Positions 22,364-33,562 of a stretch of 64,000 bases of DNA are shown here, one piece after another. The translations under genes were made by a program, and so were the position numbers. Where the stretch lies: positions 3,226,001-3,290,000 of the forward strand of contig CP084613.1 of the NCBI GenBank assembly GCA_025917655.1, in the 5' to 3' direction. Position 1 is the stretch's first letter, and the number at the start of each line of letters is the position of its first letter. Under the pieces are notes generated by a model, which saw nothing but the letters and a program-made list of their open reading frames with translations, searched no databases and was not told the DNA's origin. This DNA comes from Chlorella sorokiniana (Eukaryota; Chlorophyta; Trebouxiophyceae; Chlorellales; Chlorellaceae).

Positions 22364-22859
22364 GCCTGCCCCTGTTGCACCACACCTGACCGCATCTTTT
22401 GACTGGCTGGTGGAACATGAGGAAAATTTGACGTTTGCAAAGCCTGTGGCTGACCTGGCCTGCATTCAGAGGCGCTTCACAGTGCTCAGCGGCCTCCAGC
22501 TGCGAGGCAGGGAGGCTTGCTGCTGCTGCCTGATTCCCCTGCGTCCATTGCCGCCATGCAGCTGCACATGTGGTGTCATCGACAGCGAGGTGGGCTGGCT
22601 GCCATTCAGCTGCTTGGGGATGCAACCTGTCGCACAGGGAGGAAGTTGGCTGATTTGGGCGGTCGGAAAGTCACCGACCTCAATTGTGTATTTATCCACC
22701 TATCCAGTCTTTCTTCACATAATCGCAAACTATTCACTACTTCTCTTCCCTTTGCACGCCCGACACCACTCACACGCCAGTTGCTTGAAATTCCCGCCCA
22801 TCTGGGTTCCGCCGGCCTCTGCTCTTCGCCTGATATCATACGACATTCCCTGTAAGGCC
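22364..22859 (+). other. UMPS 3' UTR and gap before alpha-amylase
   Basis: About 500 bp with no supported coding exon. The base composition drops toward AT in the second half. A TGTAA motif at 22851-22855 is the most likely UMPS poly(A) signal, which places it immediately before the proposed amylase ATG at 22860. Confidence 0.5.
22851..22855 (+). terminator. Putative polyadenylation signal TGTAA for UMPS
   Basis: TGTAA, 488 bp after the UMPS stop codon. It lies 4 bp upstream of the candidate amylase start codon, so the UMPS transcript would end inside the first amylase exon if this signal is used. Confidence 0.4.
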
Positions 22860-25800
22860 ATGCGACAGGTTCTGGGCTTGCAGAGCACTCCTCGTAGACC
22901 TCTGCCACTTGCACACCGCCGGCCGGCTGGCCACCCCCGAGACCGCACAACCTCAGGCAAGCATACATGGCATCACATCGCAAGCGGTGCCGCAAGTTGA
23001 CAGCTTGAACAAAAGCCGCGCAACAGCCGATCCGATGACCGGGGCTCCTTGGCCACCTTGCCTCGCACCACGTGAACCTGCCTTTTCGCATCTCGCAGGT
23101 GCCATGCGCAGGGCGGCAATGCAGTGGAGGAGGCTGCGGGAGGCTCCCCTTCCGACGCCGCTGCCCGTGGCGCAGGAGTCTCACTCCAGCGGGCGCGCCA
23201 GGCAGCCGAGGTGGCGTTGGAGGTATTCCAGTACAAGAAGGTGGATGGAGTTCCCCCAAGGTAAGCCTGTCGATACAGAGGCTGATTAAATGGTTGAATG
23301 AAATGCAGGCTGGGGGAGCCCACGCTGCTAGCGTTCGCCAGGGCAGCCTGCGCCTGGCTGAGTTTGATACGCAGCAGCAGCCGGCTTGCAAGGGCTGCCG
23401 ACGGGCTGGCTGTGGCAGGTGTTTTGTTGCGGTCACAGTCCCTCTGCTGCCGAGTCATAGGCTGGCTGTTGCTCCTCCCTCTGGCGCCTCGCCGCTGCAG
23501 GATGTGGTGGCCTGCCTGAGCCGCAAGTTTGAGGCGCTTGAGCGCGAGCTGCGGGAGGTGACGGAGGAGGAGTACCGGCGGCTGGCGGTGCGCGACGCCT
23601 CGTCCGCCGCCATGGTGCCCCCACCGACACCGTCGACCGCCTGGTGCGCGACCTGCAGCAGCAGCACACCCTGCAGGTGCAGGCCGGGAGCAGCAGGCCG
23701 CGCCGCAGGCGCCGTCGTCGCCGCCCCCGGCACCCTGCAGCAGAACATCGTGCCGATGCCAGCGGGGATGCGTCGCCAGCTGGAGCGGGAGAAGGTTTCC
23801 CCGAGGGCACTGGCGAGGAGGTGCTGCTGCAAGGCTTCAACTGGGACAGGTGTGGTGCTGGTGTGGAGGACGCGCGCAGCAGGCGGCATGTATGTCTGCC
23901 CAATTTGCTTGGGCATTTATCGATGCCCCGCACTGTTGGTGCAAAGCCGTGGGCCAGCTTCGCTTTGCTTGTGCTGCAGCTGGAAGCAGCAGGGCGGCTG
24001 GTACAACCACGTGCAGTCGCGGGCTGCCGAGTTTGGCGCCATGGGCTTCTCCGCCATCTGGCTGCCGCCCCCACGCAGTCGGTCAGCAAGCAGGTGGGGT
24101 GGCCAGGCTCGCGGCGCTGCAGCGTTCCTGCGGTGGCGACAAGTGCCGGACTGCCCACGGCCTGTGCTGGCACTCCTGGGGTGATGTGCACTGCGCCACT
24201 TGGTGTGCTTCTCCCCCAGATGCTGACCCCAGCTCCTGCTGCCCTCCCCCTCTCTACTTCAGGGTTACATGCCGGGTGACCTGTACAACCTCGACTCCGC
24301 ATACGGCAGCGAGGCGGAGTTGCGTGATTGCATTCGCGCGCTGCAGGGCGCGGGCATGAAGGTGCTGGGGATGCGGTGCTCAACCACCGCTGCGCGCAGC
24401 GCCAGGATGAGCACGGCGTTTGGAACCTGTATGGAGGACGCATGGCCTGGGACCAGCGTGCCATCGTGGGTGAGTGGGTGTGCGTGTTGAGGTGTGGTGT
24501 GTATGTGTGTGTATTTGTGAAGGGGAGGGGGTCGCGGGTCAACGCAGCACATGCCATGGTGCAGCCTTGGGATGTGGCTGGCAGTGTGGGTGATGGGCAT
24601 TGCGTCAAGGCTGACGCTGGGCTGCACGGCTCCGCTGACGCAGGCGACGACCCCAACTTTGGCGGGCGCGGCAACCGCTCCAGCGGCGACTTCTTCACCG
24701 CCGCCCCCAACATCGACCACTCCCAGGACTTTGTGAAGCGCGACCTGCAGGGTGAGGCTGGGTGCAGCTGGGGGTGTGGTACAGCATTGTGCGCTGGACG
24801 GGCATTGGTTCACCACCTGGCAGCAAGGGGATGGGTAGTGTTGCGGGCAAAACGACGTGGCTGGGAGGCTTGGGCAGGGCCGCCAGTCCTGGCCGTGTGG
24901 AGGGCTTACGCCTGCCTCGAGCCTCCCTCCTCGTCGCAGAGTGGCTGACCTGGATGCGCACCTGCATTGGCTTTGACGGCTGGCGCCTCGACTACGTGCG
25001 CGGCTTTGCGGGCAGCCACGTCAAGGACTACATGGAGGCCTCCCGCCCGCAGTTTGCTGTGGGTGAGACTCCCCTGCTGCCCGCGCCCCTGGCCTCCGCA
25101 TACGCTCCTCCCTGCCTCTCTCCTTCTTGTGGCCTTTGCTTGCATTGTGGGTCAGCCGCGCTCAGCACTATTCCCGGCGCGCGCCCCCCTTTACACAGGC
25201 GAGTACTGGGACGCTCTGCAGTACGAGTGGGACGGCACCCCCTCCCACAACCAGGACGCCCACCGCAAGCGCATCATCAACTGGATCGATGCGGCGGGGG
25301 GCCTGGCCACCGCCTTTGACATCACCACCAAGGGCATCCTGCACGCCGTCTTTGAGCGCTGCGAGTACTGGCGGCTGAGCGACGCCCAGGGCAAGCCCCC
25401 TGGCCTGCTGGGCTGGTGGCCCTCCCGCGCCGTCACCTTCCTGGAAAACCACGACACGGTGGGTGGGCGTGCAGCGGGGCGGGTGGGTGCTGTGCAGGCA
25501 GCCTGCCGCGCTGCTGGCGGGCCAGGATGGAGGGTCGAGCTGTGTGCTGATGGGGTGCTCCCTGGTGCCATGGTTGCAGGGTTCCAGCCAGGGCCACTGG
25601 CGCTTCCCGGGCCACGCCGTGGAGCAGGGCTACGCCTACATCCTGACCCACCCGGGCACGCCCTGCGTCTTCTGGGACCACCTGTGCGACCAGCGCACGC
25701 GCGACACCGTGGCGCGCCTCATCGCCATCCGCAAGCGCGCCGCCATCCACTGCCGCAGCCCGGTGAGCGAGCTGCGCGAGCGGCTGCGCGAGCGGCTGCA

Positions 25801-26085
25801 GCACTGTTGCAGCCACCCGCTGCCACTGGCTGGCCAGCCCTGCTTGTGTGTCATGGGCTGGGCATGAGGTGTCTGTCCGGCGTTCGACGCATTTCCCCCT
25901 TCCGCCTGTTTGGCCTGCAGGTCTCCATCCTGCGTTCCCAGCGCGACGTGTACGCTGCTGAGATCGAGGGCAGGGATGGGCGCAGGCTGCTCATGAAGAT
26001 TGGCCCCGGCGACTTCTGCCCCTCGGGCAGTGGCTGGGCCATTGCTGACTGCGGCCACAACTGGAGCGTGTGGGAGCGCTGCTGA
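22860..26085 (+). CDS. AMY: Plastid-type alpha-amylase (GH13, AMY3-like)
   Basis: This alpha-1,4-glucan hydrolase would act on starch. Ten exons end in the TGA at 26083. The catalytic barrel reads EEVLLQGFNWD, GWYNHVQSRAAEFGAMGFSAIWLPPP, GYMPGDLYNLDSAYGSEAEL, then CIGFDGWRLDYVRGF (catalytic Asp), FAVGEYWDALQYEWDG (acid/base Glu) and VTFLENHDTGSSQ (transition-state Asp), and ends ADCGHNWSVWERC. Exons 2-3 add a helical N-terminal region (CLSRKFEALERELREVTEEE). Proposed exon 1 (22860-22956, MRQVLGLQSTPRRPLPLAHR) looks like a transit peptide and leaves by a GC donor (CAG|GCAAGC). The reading frame breaks at about eight homopolymers, including 23253-23257, 23628-23632, 24068-24072 and 24367-24370; adding one base at each closes every exon at 592 codons. 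The start and exon 1 are less certain than the catalytic part. Confidence 0.88.
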
Positions 26086-26999
26086 TCGCAGCCTCGCTTG
26101 CTGCGGAACGGTGATGTGCTGCGCTGCTTCCCCCTTCCCAGTCCACCCTTGGGGGCCTCCAGCAACTCGATTGATATGTATTGTTTTTGGCGCTTGCCTG
26201 CCGCTGCCCCCTTTTCCCCACGACGACTGTCTCGTGCATGGGGAGCGGCAGGAGCCGCCTGTAGGCAGGGCCTCTGTGCTCCCGCCCCAGCCTCGCTCGC
26301 TGGCTGTTCCATGCCCCTGCTGCGGCCTCCCACATTGCGGCCTGCCTGGCCTGCTGCTGTCGCCAGAGCCGCGTAGCTGCCCCTGTGCACTGCGCTCTGT
26401 ACACTGCCCTCGCTTTCATGCAGTCTGCTTCATCCACCCCTGCGCCTTTTGGCACTCCCTGTGCCCAGCCCACGCCTGCTGCGCAGCCTGGCATCGCTAT
26501 ACCAGTTTGCATATGCCCGGCTTGCGCAGCGGCTCTCCCCTTTCGCACTCATTCTTTGCCGCCCCGGCGGGCCTGAGATCACCAACCAAACAAACCTCGT
26601 GATTCAGCTGCTTGACACTCAGCTTGCGTATCCGTTCCTTTCGGCCTCCCTTCGTGCCTGTTGCGGGCATGACAGTGGGGCCAATTTTATGCCCACAGCA
26701 GCAATGCCCCCTTGTCTCCGTCCAACAGTTGATATCGCCGGCCCTTGACGTGGTGTGTCCAGCACTCGTAGTGGGCTGGCCCATGCTGTAGAGAACCATA
26801 GCAATGCCTGTTCCCTGCCCAATGCACACATAGCCCAAATTGCTGTGCACCTTGCACCGCCCCCAACCATGTTGATACATCCCCCACCCCGGATTTGCCC
26901 TTCAGCAATTCCTCACGTTTTTGCAACCCCCTGTTGTGTGCCCTAGCTAGCTATACCTCTCAAGAGTGTAAACAGGCAGTGTCAAGTGTGCAGTGAGTA
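26086..26999. other. Convergent 3' region between amylase and P-loop kinase
   Basis: About 0.9 kb between the amylase stop (plus) and the kinase stop (minus). It is pyrimidine-rich on the plus strand and more AT-rich toward 26900. A TGTAA at 26967-26971 could end the amylase transcript. I see no supported gene. Confidence 0.5.
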
Positions 27000-28116
27000 T
27001 CATGGTTGGATTGCTGCAGGGGCTTGTCCCAGCGGGAGTGAGGGCACAACCAGTGCCGCGTGCCGCCGCGTGCACGCCACCTGCTCCGCATTCGGACGGT
27101 CGTTGGCGGCGATGCGCCAGCGCGACACGTCCGGTGCCACCCCGTTGCCCGTCTGGCGCTGGAACACGCGCGCCATGGCCGCCTCCACCCCGCAGTCCAC
27201 AAACCACGCGTCGTCGAGCAGGGCGCGCAGGCGCCACCACGGCTCCGCGCCCAGCAGCACGTAGTTGCCCTCGCTCACCACCACCGCGTGCTCCCGCAGC
27301 ACCGCAATGTCGTCGGGCACGGGGTCGCCCACGCCGTGGTCGAACGACGGCGCCAGCCCAGCCCCCTGCACCACGCGGAGCGCAGGGTGGGCGTCGACCA
27401 GGCGAGGGCAGGCCAGCGAGCACACGCCGCAGGGCTGGACAGGCCTCGCCACACGGCCGCTCCCCCTCCTTCCTGCCCACCCGCATCCTTGATTTGCTGC
27501 AGGCAGGCGTGGTAGGCCCGGGCGTCAAACGTCCACTCCGCCCCGCGCCGCGCATGCGCCAGCTGCGGGTCGGGCATGGCGTCCAGCTGAGCGCGGAAGT
27601 AGTGGAAGCCGTCCTGCGCACGGACCGGCAGGCGGTGCATGCTGGGGCAGCCCACAACGGAGCGTTGTCTGCTGGGTCACGCTGGCAGCTCAGGGCTGCG
27701 CTGCCCCAGGCGAGGGCGCCCCCAGGGCTGGCAGCCGGCCACCCCCTGGGCGCACACCATGGGCACGTTGACGGCAGGCGTGCCGCGCCGGTTGAGCCGC
27801 TCCACCACCGCCCGCGCCAGTGAGCTCTTGCCGCTGCCAGGCACCCCCGCCACCCCCACAACGAACTTGGAGCTGCTGGGTGTCGGGGCAGCACGGCCAG
27901 GGGCTGAGCGGGCTCGGTGACCGCAGGGCCCCCACACAAGCTGCAGCCGCGGCATCGCGGCGGCGCCCACCTGGCACCTGGCCCCCGCTGCTCCAACCGC
28001 GCCAGCACACGATCAGCAAGCAGGTCGTATGCCTCCTCCATGGTGCAGGCCCCAGTCAGGGTCTCTGGGCCGGTGTCAAGGGGCTGCGCTCCTGCCGATG
28101 CATCTTCTGTCGCTGC
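27000..28116 (-). CDS. P-loop kinase, phosphoribulokinase/uridine kinase family (YFH7-like)
   Basis: This is a small-molecule kinase of unknown substrate. The exon entering at 28116 contains the ATG at 28041 (MEEAYDLLADRVLARLEQRG), a plausible start. The next exon holds the Walker A motif in FVVGVAGVPGSGKSSLARAV and NVPMV, followed across an intron by DGFHYFRAQLDAMPDPQLAHARRG. The last exon (about 27398-27000) reads APSFDHGVGDPVPDDIAVL, VVVSEGNYVLLGAEPWWRL, DDAWFVDCGVEAAMARVFQR and ends with a short tail before TGA. The order DGFHY, FDHGVGDP and EGNYVLL is typical of the uridine kinase-like proteins annotated as YFH7 in fungi. An upstream exon at about 28205-28300 ending at a GTAGGC donor may supply a presequence, but I could not fix it. 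Confidence 0.78.
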
Positions 28117-28131
28117 CTGCAGCCGCCACAC

Positions 28132-30175
28132 TACTCAAGCTGTCTTGCCCTGCGCTCTAACGCACCCTCGTAAAACATGTATGTAATGTGCCTACCTCGT
28201 TGGCGTGACAAAGCAGGCTGTGCGAGGGTGTGCGGGGGCCAGGCCAGGCGCGGGGGCACCGCCGCCACGCCCTCGATGGCAAACGGCGTTGGCCATACTC
28301 AAAGGCACACTGGCAATTAATAACTGCTATATGGCCTCTATGGAGCAACAAACACGCATCAACCATAGCCACAGCAGCTGCAAGCAGTGCAAACTTGCAA
28401 GAAGGAAAATCCTTCCCAGCGGCAGAATGGTGAGATTTCCAAACGTCAAAGTTTCCCGAAACAAACGCAGACGGGGTTTCAAGGCACATTAGGGGGTACC
28501 CCGGGGTTTATGCCACGTGCCGAACTTACTTGCCTCACACGAAACGCATTCCCGCCCGCTGCCCACATTTCAGCTCCTCCCGACACACGCCAGTATGTCA
28601 GCTGGAGGGGCGCCAAGCGTCCTAAGTTGGCAATCGGCATCTCCCCAAGGGCCCGCAAGACTCGGAGACGGTGTTCAGGTGTGCCACTCTTGGATATTGC
28701 ACTGCAAATGGTTTTGGGCGGCAAGGAATGCTGGGGCATAGCGAGACAGCACAATAATCCAGGCCTCGGCCTCTCTTGGCCTTCTGCTGCAGACGAGGAG
28801 CCAGACCGCTCGCCAACAGACTCCCATGCAAGACCCATCACAGCCCCCGGTGCGGAGCAGGCCTGCCTGACCTCGGCGGCTGCCTTCCTGGTTCTTTCGC
28901 TGTTCTTGAGGCCGAAGGACTTGGAGAGCACTGCTGCCACGAAATTGAGCCCTAATCGAGTGCGGACACTGTGCAGGAGGACCCATCGACGCCCCCAACC
29001 AAACCATCCCGCCGCCGGTGGAGGCGCCGGGCGCACCCCGGCGAAAGGTGCCCACAAAGCCGCGGCGGCCTCTTGTGTTGGCAGCCGGGCGCCAGTGCGA
29101 AAGTTGGACTTCAACCACTTGCCAGTGGGAGCGCAGGCAGCCAGCGCGGCGGCTGATGGGGCCGGGGCGGCAGCTCTGGCAAGCGGCCCAAAGTGACGTC
29201 CATTCGGTAGCTGTTGGGTTGCGCGCGCAGCCAGCGTTTTGCCTTGGGCCACTCTAGGCGGTCCATGAGCGAGCTGCTCGTCCCTTCCCCATGTGCAATG
29301 TACAGCGCGACCCCTCGGCACCTGACCACACCGCTCTCCTGGGTTCATGGCCTCATTACAGGCATGAACTCGCAGGGGCCAGGGTTGAATATAAACCCTT
29401 TTCCCCTGTCTGCCTAACATAGCACTCCCATGCACCTCCTCAAAGCTGTATCTGACCCTCATCTCCTCCTTTGTTCCTGTGGTAGTGTGTGCTGCTCCAA
29501 CCGTTTGTCTGCAGCTTAGGTGCGTGTTGCGCAGCTCTGGGCTTGGTGCTTGTTCGATGGTGCCTAGCGCAAGTACCCACCCCGCGCTTTGGGTATGCCT
29601 TTGCCCTGATATTTTGTTGTCTCTCACGCCAGAACTCCATTGTGTCTCAGGCGCGCAGTTTTGAAGTGATTCCCCTGCTGTGTTCTTTCGTTTCCCGTCA
29701 GCCTTCCACCCTCCGTGCTTCACATAGCTTGCCGTAGTCGTGCTGGGCAGGAGTCTTGGGCGTTGTTATACCCAGCTGGGTGATGTACCTTAACTCAACT
29801 AGCCCCTGCCTATCCGTTATGCTCCCTTTGAAATCTGTAAGACATCAGCTGAGGTTGGGTGAAAAGCGACCATTGGCGCCGACAGCAAGGCGGCCGCAGC
29901 ATGTCCTGCTCACCTGATGGGGAGCCCCGCAGAATCCGAGTGCCCTGCCTGATTTTGCGTGTCAAGGCGCCCTTCGGCAACGTTTCTGGCTCACTTGCGT
30001 GCGTGAACCGGCGGCAGCCTTCTGTGGCCGGGTACGCGTCGCTCTACGACAACTCGCAAGCCCCGACGAAGCTTTTCTGCGGGAGGCGACCCGTTCAAGC
30101 TGCCTTGAACGGCTACGGCTCGAGGGCAAGGACTCAAACACTGGTGCTCGACTCGCCCCGCCGGTTTGAGGCTGC
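28132..30175. other. Two-kilobase stretch with no confident gene
   Basis: This region is less GC-rich than the genes around it. It contains a 414-codon open frame on the minus strand (28479-29723) overlapping a 270-codon open frame on the plus strand (28387-29196). Neither shows a family I recognise, and the amino-acid composition of both is close to that expected from shifted frames. A proline-rich plus-strand segment near 28985-29090 (DAPNQTIPPPVEAPGAPRR) looks the most protein-like. The region may hold upstream exons of the RING gene, a noncoding RNA, or nothing translated. Confidence 0.35.
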
Positions 30176-32080
30176 ATGGTGCGGACGGCGACGCAAGGGC
30201 GCACAGAGCCTGAGCAGCATGAGCTGGAGGAGCAGGTGCGCAGCAATGGGCCAATGGGCTGCCTGCACCCTGATCGTCTCCCTTACGGCAGGCTTGTTGC
30301 TCATGAAGAGCCTACCAGGCATGGTGGCTTCAAGAAACGTGCAAAACCAGCAGACGGCAGACTTGAGGCTGCTGCCGCTGGCGGCGGGTGGCGGCGCGCG
30401 CATGTAGCTGCGGCTGCGTTGTGTGGGGCCATCAACGATGATTGTCCTGACCCGGGCATGCTTACCGGCTATGTAATTTGTTGCTGCAGATATGCCCCCT
30501 GTGCATCAACGAGCTTGATGAGACAGAAAAAGCTTGGCTGCCTTGCAGCTGCGGGTGGGTGCATGCACCGAACGCTGGCTGCTCCCTGCTCCTTGCGCGG
30601 TCGGCCTGCTTCGCTGTTGAATCTGTTCCACGGCAGCATGCAACGCGGAACGCATTCCTTTGTGGTGTTCACCCGCGCGTGTCTCCGCCATGAATCTGTT
30701 GCACAACCCCGCCCTCTGCCCTTGCAGCTACCAGCTCTGCCTCTTCTGCTATGACCGCCTTAAAACCGAGTTCTCCAATCGCTGCCCCAACTGCCGCGTG
30801 GAGTACGACAGCGACTTCCAGGCGGGCCTCCGTCGACGGCAGGAGCGTGTGGCGCAGCTGCAGCGCGAGGCCGCCGCGGAGCGGGAAGCTGCCAAGGCCG
30901 CCGCGCTTGCAGCAGCCGAACGACCCGCAGACAAGCTCGTCCATCCACCGCCCCCCCGCCGCCGCCGCGCGCTCCCCGCTCGCCGCGCTCGCCACGGAAA
31001 GACCTGCACATTGAGCAGGAGCAGCTGTGGCCTGCGCTGGGCGCTGCGCAGGCGTCCAGCCACCAGGCGTCTCCGGCAGCCCATGCCCAGCAGCATCGCC
31101 CAGCCGTGGAGCCGGCGGGGCCGGGGCTGGGCTCACCACCTCCCCTGGCAGCCATCCTGCCGCAGCCAGCGCACGGTGCGGCGGAGCAGGAGGCCAGCAG
31201 CAGCAGCAGCGCCGACACCGCGGCCACCACGCCGCAGTCGCCGGTGTGCAGCGTGGTGGCCTTCCGCGCGCTGCCCCCAGCCCCCGCCTGCGGCTCCGCC
31301 AGCAAGCTGGCTGTGGCGCCCACCACGGGCGACGGGGGGCCGTTGCATGGCCGATGCTCGGTGCTGTTGCAGCGCGGCAGCGGGCTGGGTGTAGAAGCTG
31401 ACCCCGAGGGTGCCAGCCTGGCTGCCAGCCTGCAGGAGGCGGTGCGTGCCGGCAGCCTGAGCGTGAAGCAGGCCGCCGCCAGCCTGGCCTCCTACCTGCG
31501 CCAACGGCAGCTGCATGCAGCCGCAGGCGGCAGCGCCAGCTCGAGCCCTGGGCGCGGCTCGGGCCAGCCCAGCAGCGTGGGCAGCAGCGGCGCGGTGCGC
31601 GTCACGCCCTTCAGCCTCACTGTGGGCGGCCTGCCTGCGTACGCCAACGGCGGCGTGCTACCCGGCGAGGCTGGTCCGGCGCCCTGCGACAGCGTGCTCA
31701 GCGTGGCCACCAGCGCCAGCCTCAGCCACTGGGCAAGCTCTGGCACCCTGCCCATGCCCTCGGCGCAACCCGGCGTGCTTGGTAGCGGCTGGCAGCAGGC
31801 GCAGCAGGCGGCGCCCCGCGATCGGCTCCCCGTGCGCGACAACGACCGGCTGCCGCTGTTCATGCGCCGCGGGTCGCTGCCCGCAGGCCCCAACACGGCG
31901 GCGCCCTCCGTGGGCAGCCCCGGCAGCGCCAGCGGCAGCAGCGCCGCCAGCTTCCCAGGCTTCCCCTCCGGCTCCAGCAGCCCTACGCAGGAGCTCAAGC
32001 GCACGCTGCTGCCGCCCCCAGGCTTTGGGCCCACGCCCCTGGGCAGCACCGGCATCGCCGCGCTACCACGCTTCCGCTGA
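30176..32080 (+). CDS. CNOT4-like RING finger protein (putative E3 ubiquitin ligase)
   Basis: Three exons (30176-30235, 30490-30554, 30728-32080) encode a protein starting MVRTATQGRTEPEQHELEEQ. The C4C4-type RING spans introns 1-2: ICPLCINELDETEKAWLPCS then CGYQLCLFCYDRLKTEFSNR and CPNCRVEYDSDF. The spacing and the CGYQ-C-FCY signature match the RING of CNOT4/NOT4, which ubiquitinates ribosome-associated substrates with the CCR4-NOT complex. A charged helix follows (RRRQERVAQLQREAAAEREAAK). The remaining 350 residues are low-complexity Ser/Gly/Pro/Ala; I do not see the RRM that usually follows in NOT4. A one-base frame break occurs between 30940 and 31010, near a C7 run; restoring it gives 493 codons. 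The stop is at 32078-32080. Confidence 0.8.
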
Positions 32081-32170
32081 GGGCGCATGCCGCGGTGCCT
32101 GTGGGTTCACGCATACCTGCGGCACGACATGCCCCTGGCGCCTTCCATCTCCCTGCAACCCAGCCCCTCT

Positions 32171-32175
32171 TGTAA
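32171..32175 (+). terminator. Putative polyadenylation signal TGTAA for the RING gene
   Basis: TGTAA 91 bp after the stop codon of the CNOT4-like gene, a typical distance in green algae. Confidence 0.5.
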
Positions 32176-32474
32176 AAGTTGGGCTCTGTGTGACATGAAC
32201 AGGGTTACATGGGGAATGGAAGTGTGACCGCGAAAGACAAACTGTTGCCGTTGGACAGCGCTCCCAACCACAGCTGACCCTGGGCCCTTCTCCAGCCCGC
32301 TGCTTTGTGGGCTGCGCTCTGAAGCAGATGCTTCCTTCCAGGGAAATATTTGCAGAACGTGTTTTCGGCGAGGCCCGCCCTTTCTGGGGCAGCTGCAAAG
32401 CCTGCGTTGCTGGCAAGTAAATGCAGACTCTGAACCGGACACGCCGCCCGTGATGGATCCCAGTGCTGGTCGAA

Positions 32475-32817
32475 TTAATAGAAAGCGCTGTGCCGTAGCA
32501 GCGCTGCCACCCGCCTGCACACAAACACGCTGCGACAGCCGCTACAATGCGCATGGCAGCCTGTGGCGCGCTGCGCCGCGAAATGCCCCCAAGCCGCTGC
32601 CGCTTTCTCGGTGGCTGCCTCGGCGAGCTGCTGCCACAGGCGTGTGAGCTTTGCAGCAAGGTCCTCCTTTGCCAGCTGCGCAACAGCTTCAGCATTCCCT
32701 GCTAGGCTGTGCTGCGTTACAAGTTGCGATGTGGCGGCAATGCAGTCCTGTTCCCGCCAAGTGCGCCGCACTGGAGGCCGACCTCTCAACATGCGATCCT
32801 TCAACCTTGAGCGGCAC
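32475..32817 (-). CDS. Possible downstream ORF overlapping the FAM210 stop codon
   Basis: A 114-codon frame starts at the ATG at 32817 (MCRSRLKDRMLRGR). Its ATG overlaps the TGA of the upstream gene as TGATG. The central part (AVAQLAKEDLAAKLTRLWQQ then LAEAATEKAAAAWGHFAAQR) would form an amphipathic helix and uses codons like real genes here. No family is recognised. A TTACA (TGTAA on the coding strand) at 32717-32721 might end the transcript inside it, while a second at 32205-32209 would include all of it. It may simply be 3' UTR. Confidence 0.25.
32717..32721 (-). terminator. Putative polyadenylation signal TGTAA (minus strand) for the DUF1279 gene
   Basis: The plus strand reads TTACA, giving TGTAA on the coding strand about 98 nt after the stop codon of the DUF1279 gene. 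Confidence 0.45.
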
Positions 32818-32818
32818 A

Positions 32819-33562
32819 TCAGCTCCAAACCAGCACTACACCGCCAAAGAGGACTGCTGCAAGCCCAAGGCATGTGGCGACAACCACGGCGAACACCTGC
32901 AGCCAGCGGACACGGCTGTCCTAATAGAGACTGCACCTCCTGCCCCTTTCCTGTATCATCAGGCCAGAGCAACGCGCTCACCGCTTGTTTGGACCTCAAG
33001 CCCAGGGCGTTCTGCAGCCGGCACATCACCCGATCCACCAGCGGCGCCAGCGCAAGCGCCAGTGCAGCGCGAGGCGCCTTTGTCACTTGGCTGCCTGCCC
33101 ACACGCCGGCCATCACACCTGCAAACGCCTTCACGCTCGCTGCCAACCCCTGACCTGCTGGCACTTTGGCCACGCAAGTCCAAAAGAGCAGGAAAGCTGC
33201 TGTGTAGTACAGTGTGTTGAGTAGACCTGCATGGGGAGGAGCAGAACGAATGATCAAAGCCCCTCCTGGGTGATGACTTTTGCACATGGCATTTCATTGC
33301 ACTCACCATAGGCTGCAATGCCTGCGAGACCGAATGACTGAAGCTGCTGCTGCATTTGTTTCAGGTTCCCCATGCCTCGCGCGCGAGAGAAGCTTGGCCT
33401 TGCGGGTCCAAAATCAGCGTTGCCCTGTCTGCCGCTGCCAGGCCCGAACTGGGCAGTCCCGCTATGTCCCTGCAAACTTCCAAATCTCAAGCACCCTCCC
33501 GGAAACAGACTGCAAGTGGTTGTCGACATATCGGCACACCTGCGACCTGGCGGGCGGCGCAA
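32819..33562 (-). CDS. DUF1279/FAM210-like membrane protein, probably plastid
   Basis: Three exons (33562-33307, 33226-32982, 32896-32819) give 192 residues with closed phases. Exon 1 holds a basic Ser/Gly-rich leader and then a hydrophilic segment LKQMQQQLQSFGLAGIAAYG. Exon 2 continues LLNTLYYTAAFLLFWTCVAK, then AFAGVMAGVWAGSQVTKAPR and LALAPLVDRVMC. Exon 3 is a final membrane helix (VFAVVVATCLGLAAVLFGG) ending VVLVWS. This matches the plant plastid members of the DUF1279 (FAM210-like) family: GS-Q-VTK-PRAA followed by a second transmembrane helix. The function is unknown. Starts at 33562 or 33529 are both possible. Confidence 0.8.

Noticed and set aside
18784-26085. UMPS and alpha-amylase as a functional operon-like pair
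   Set aside because: They are close and in the same direction, but each has its own introns and likely its own leader, and their pathways are unrelated.
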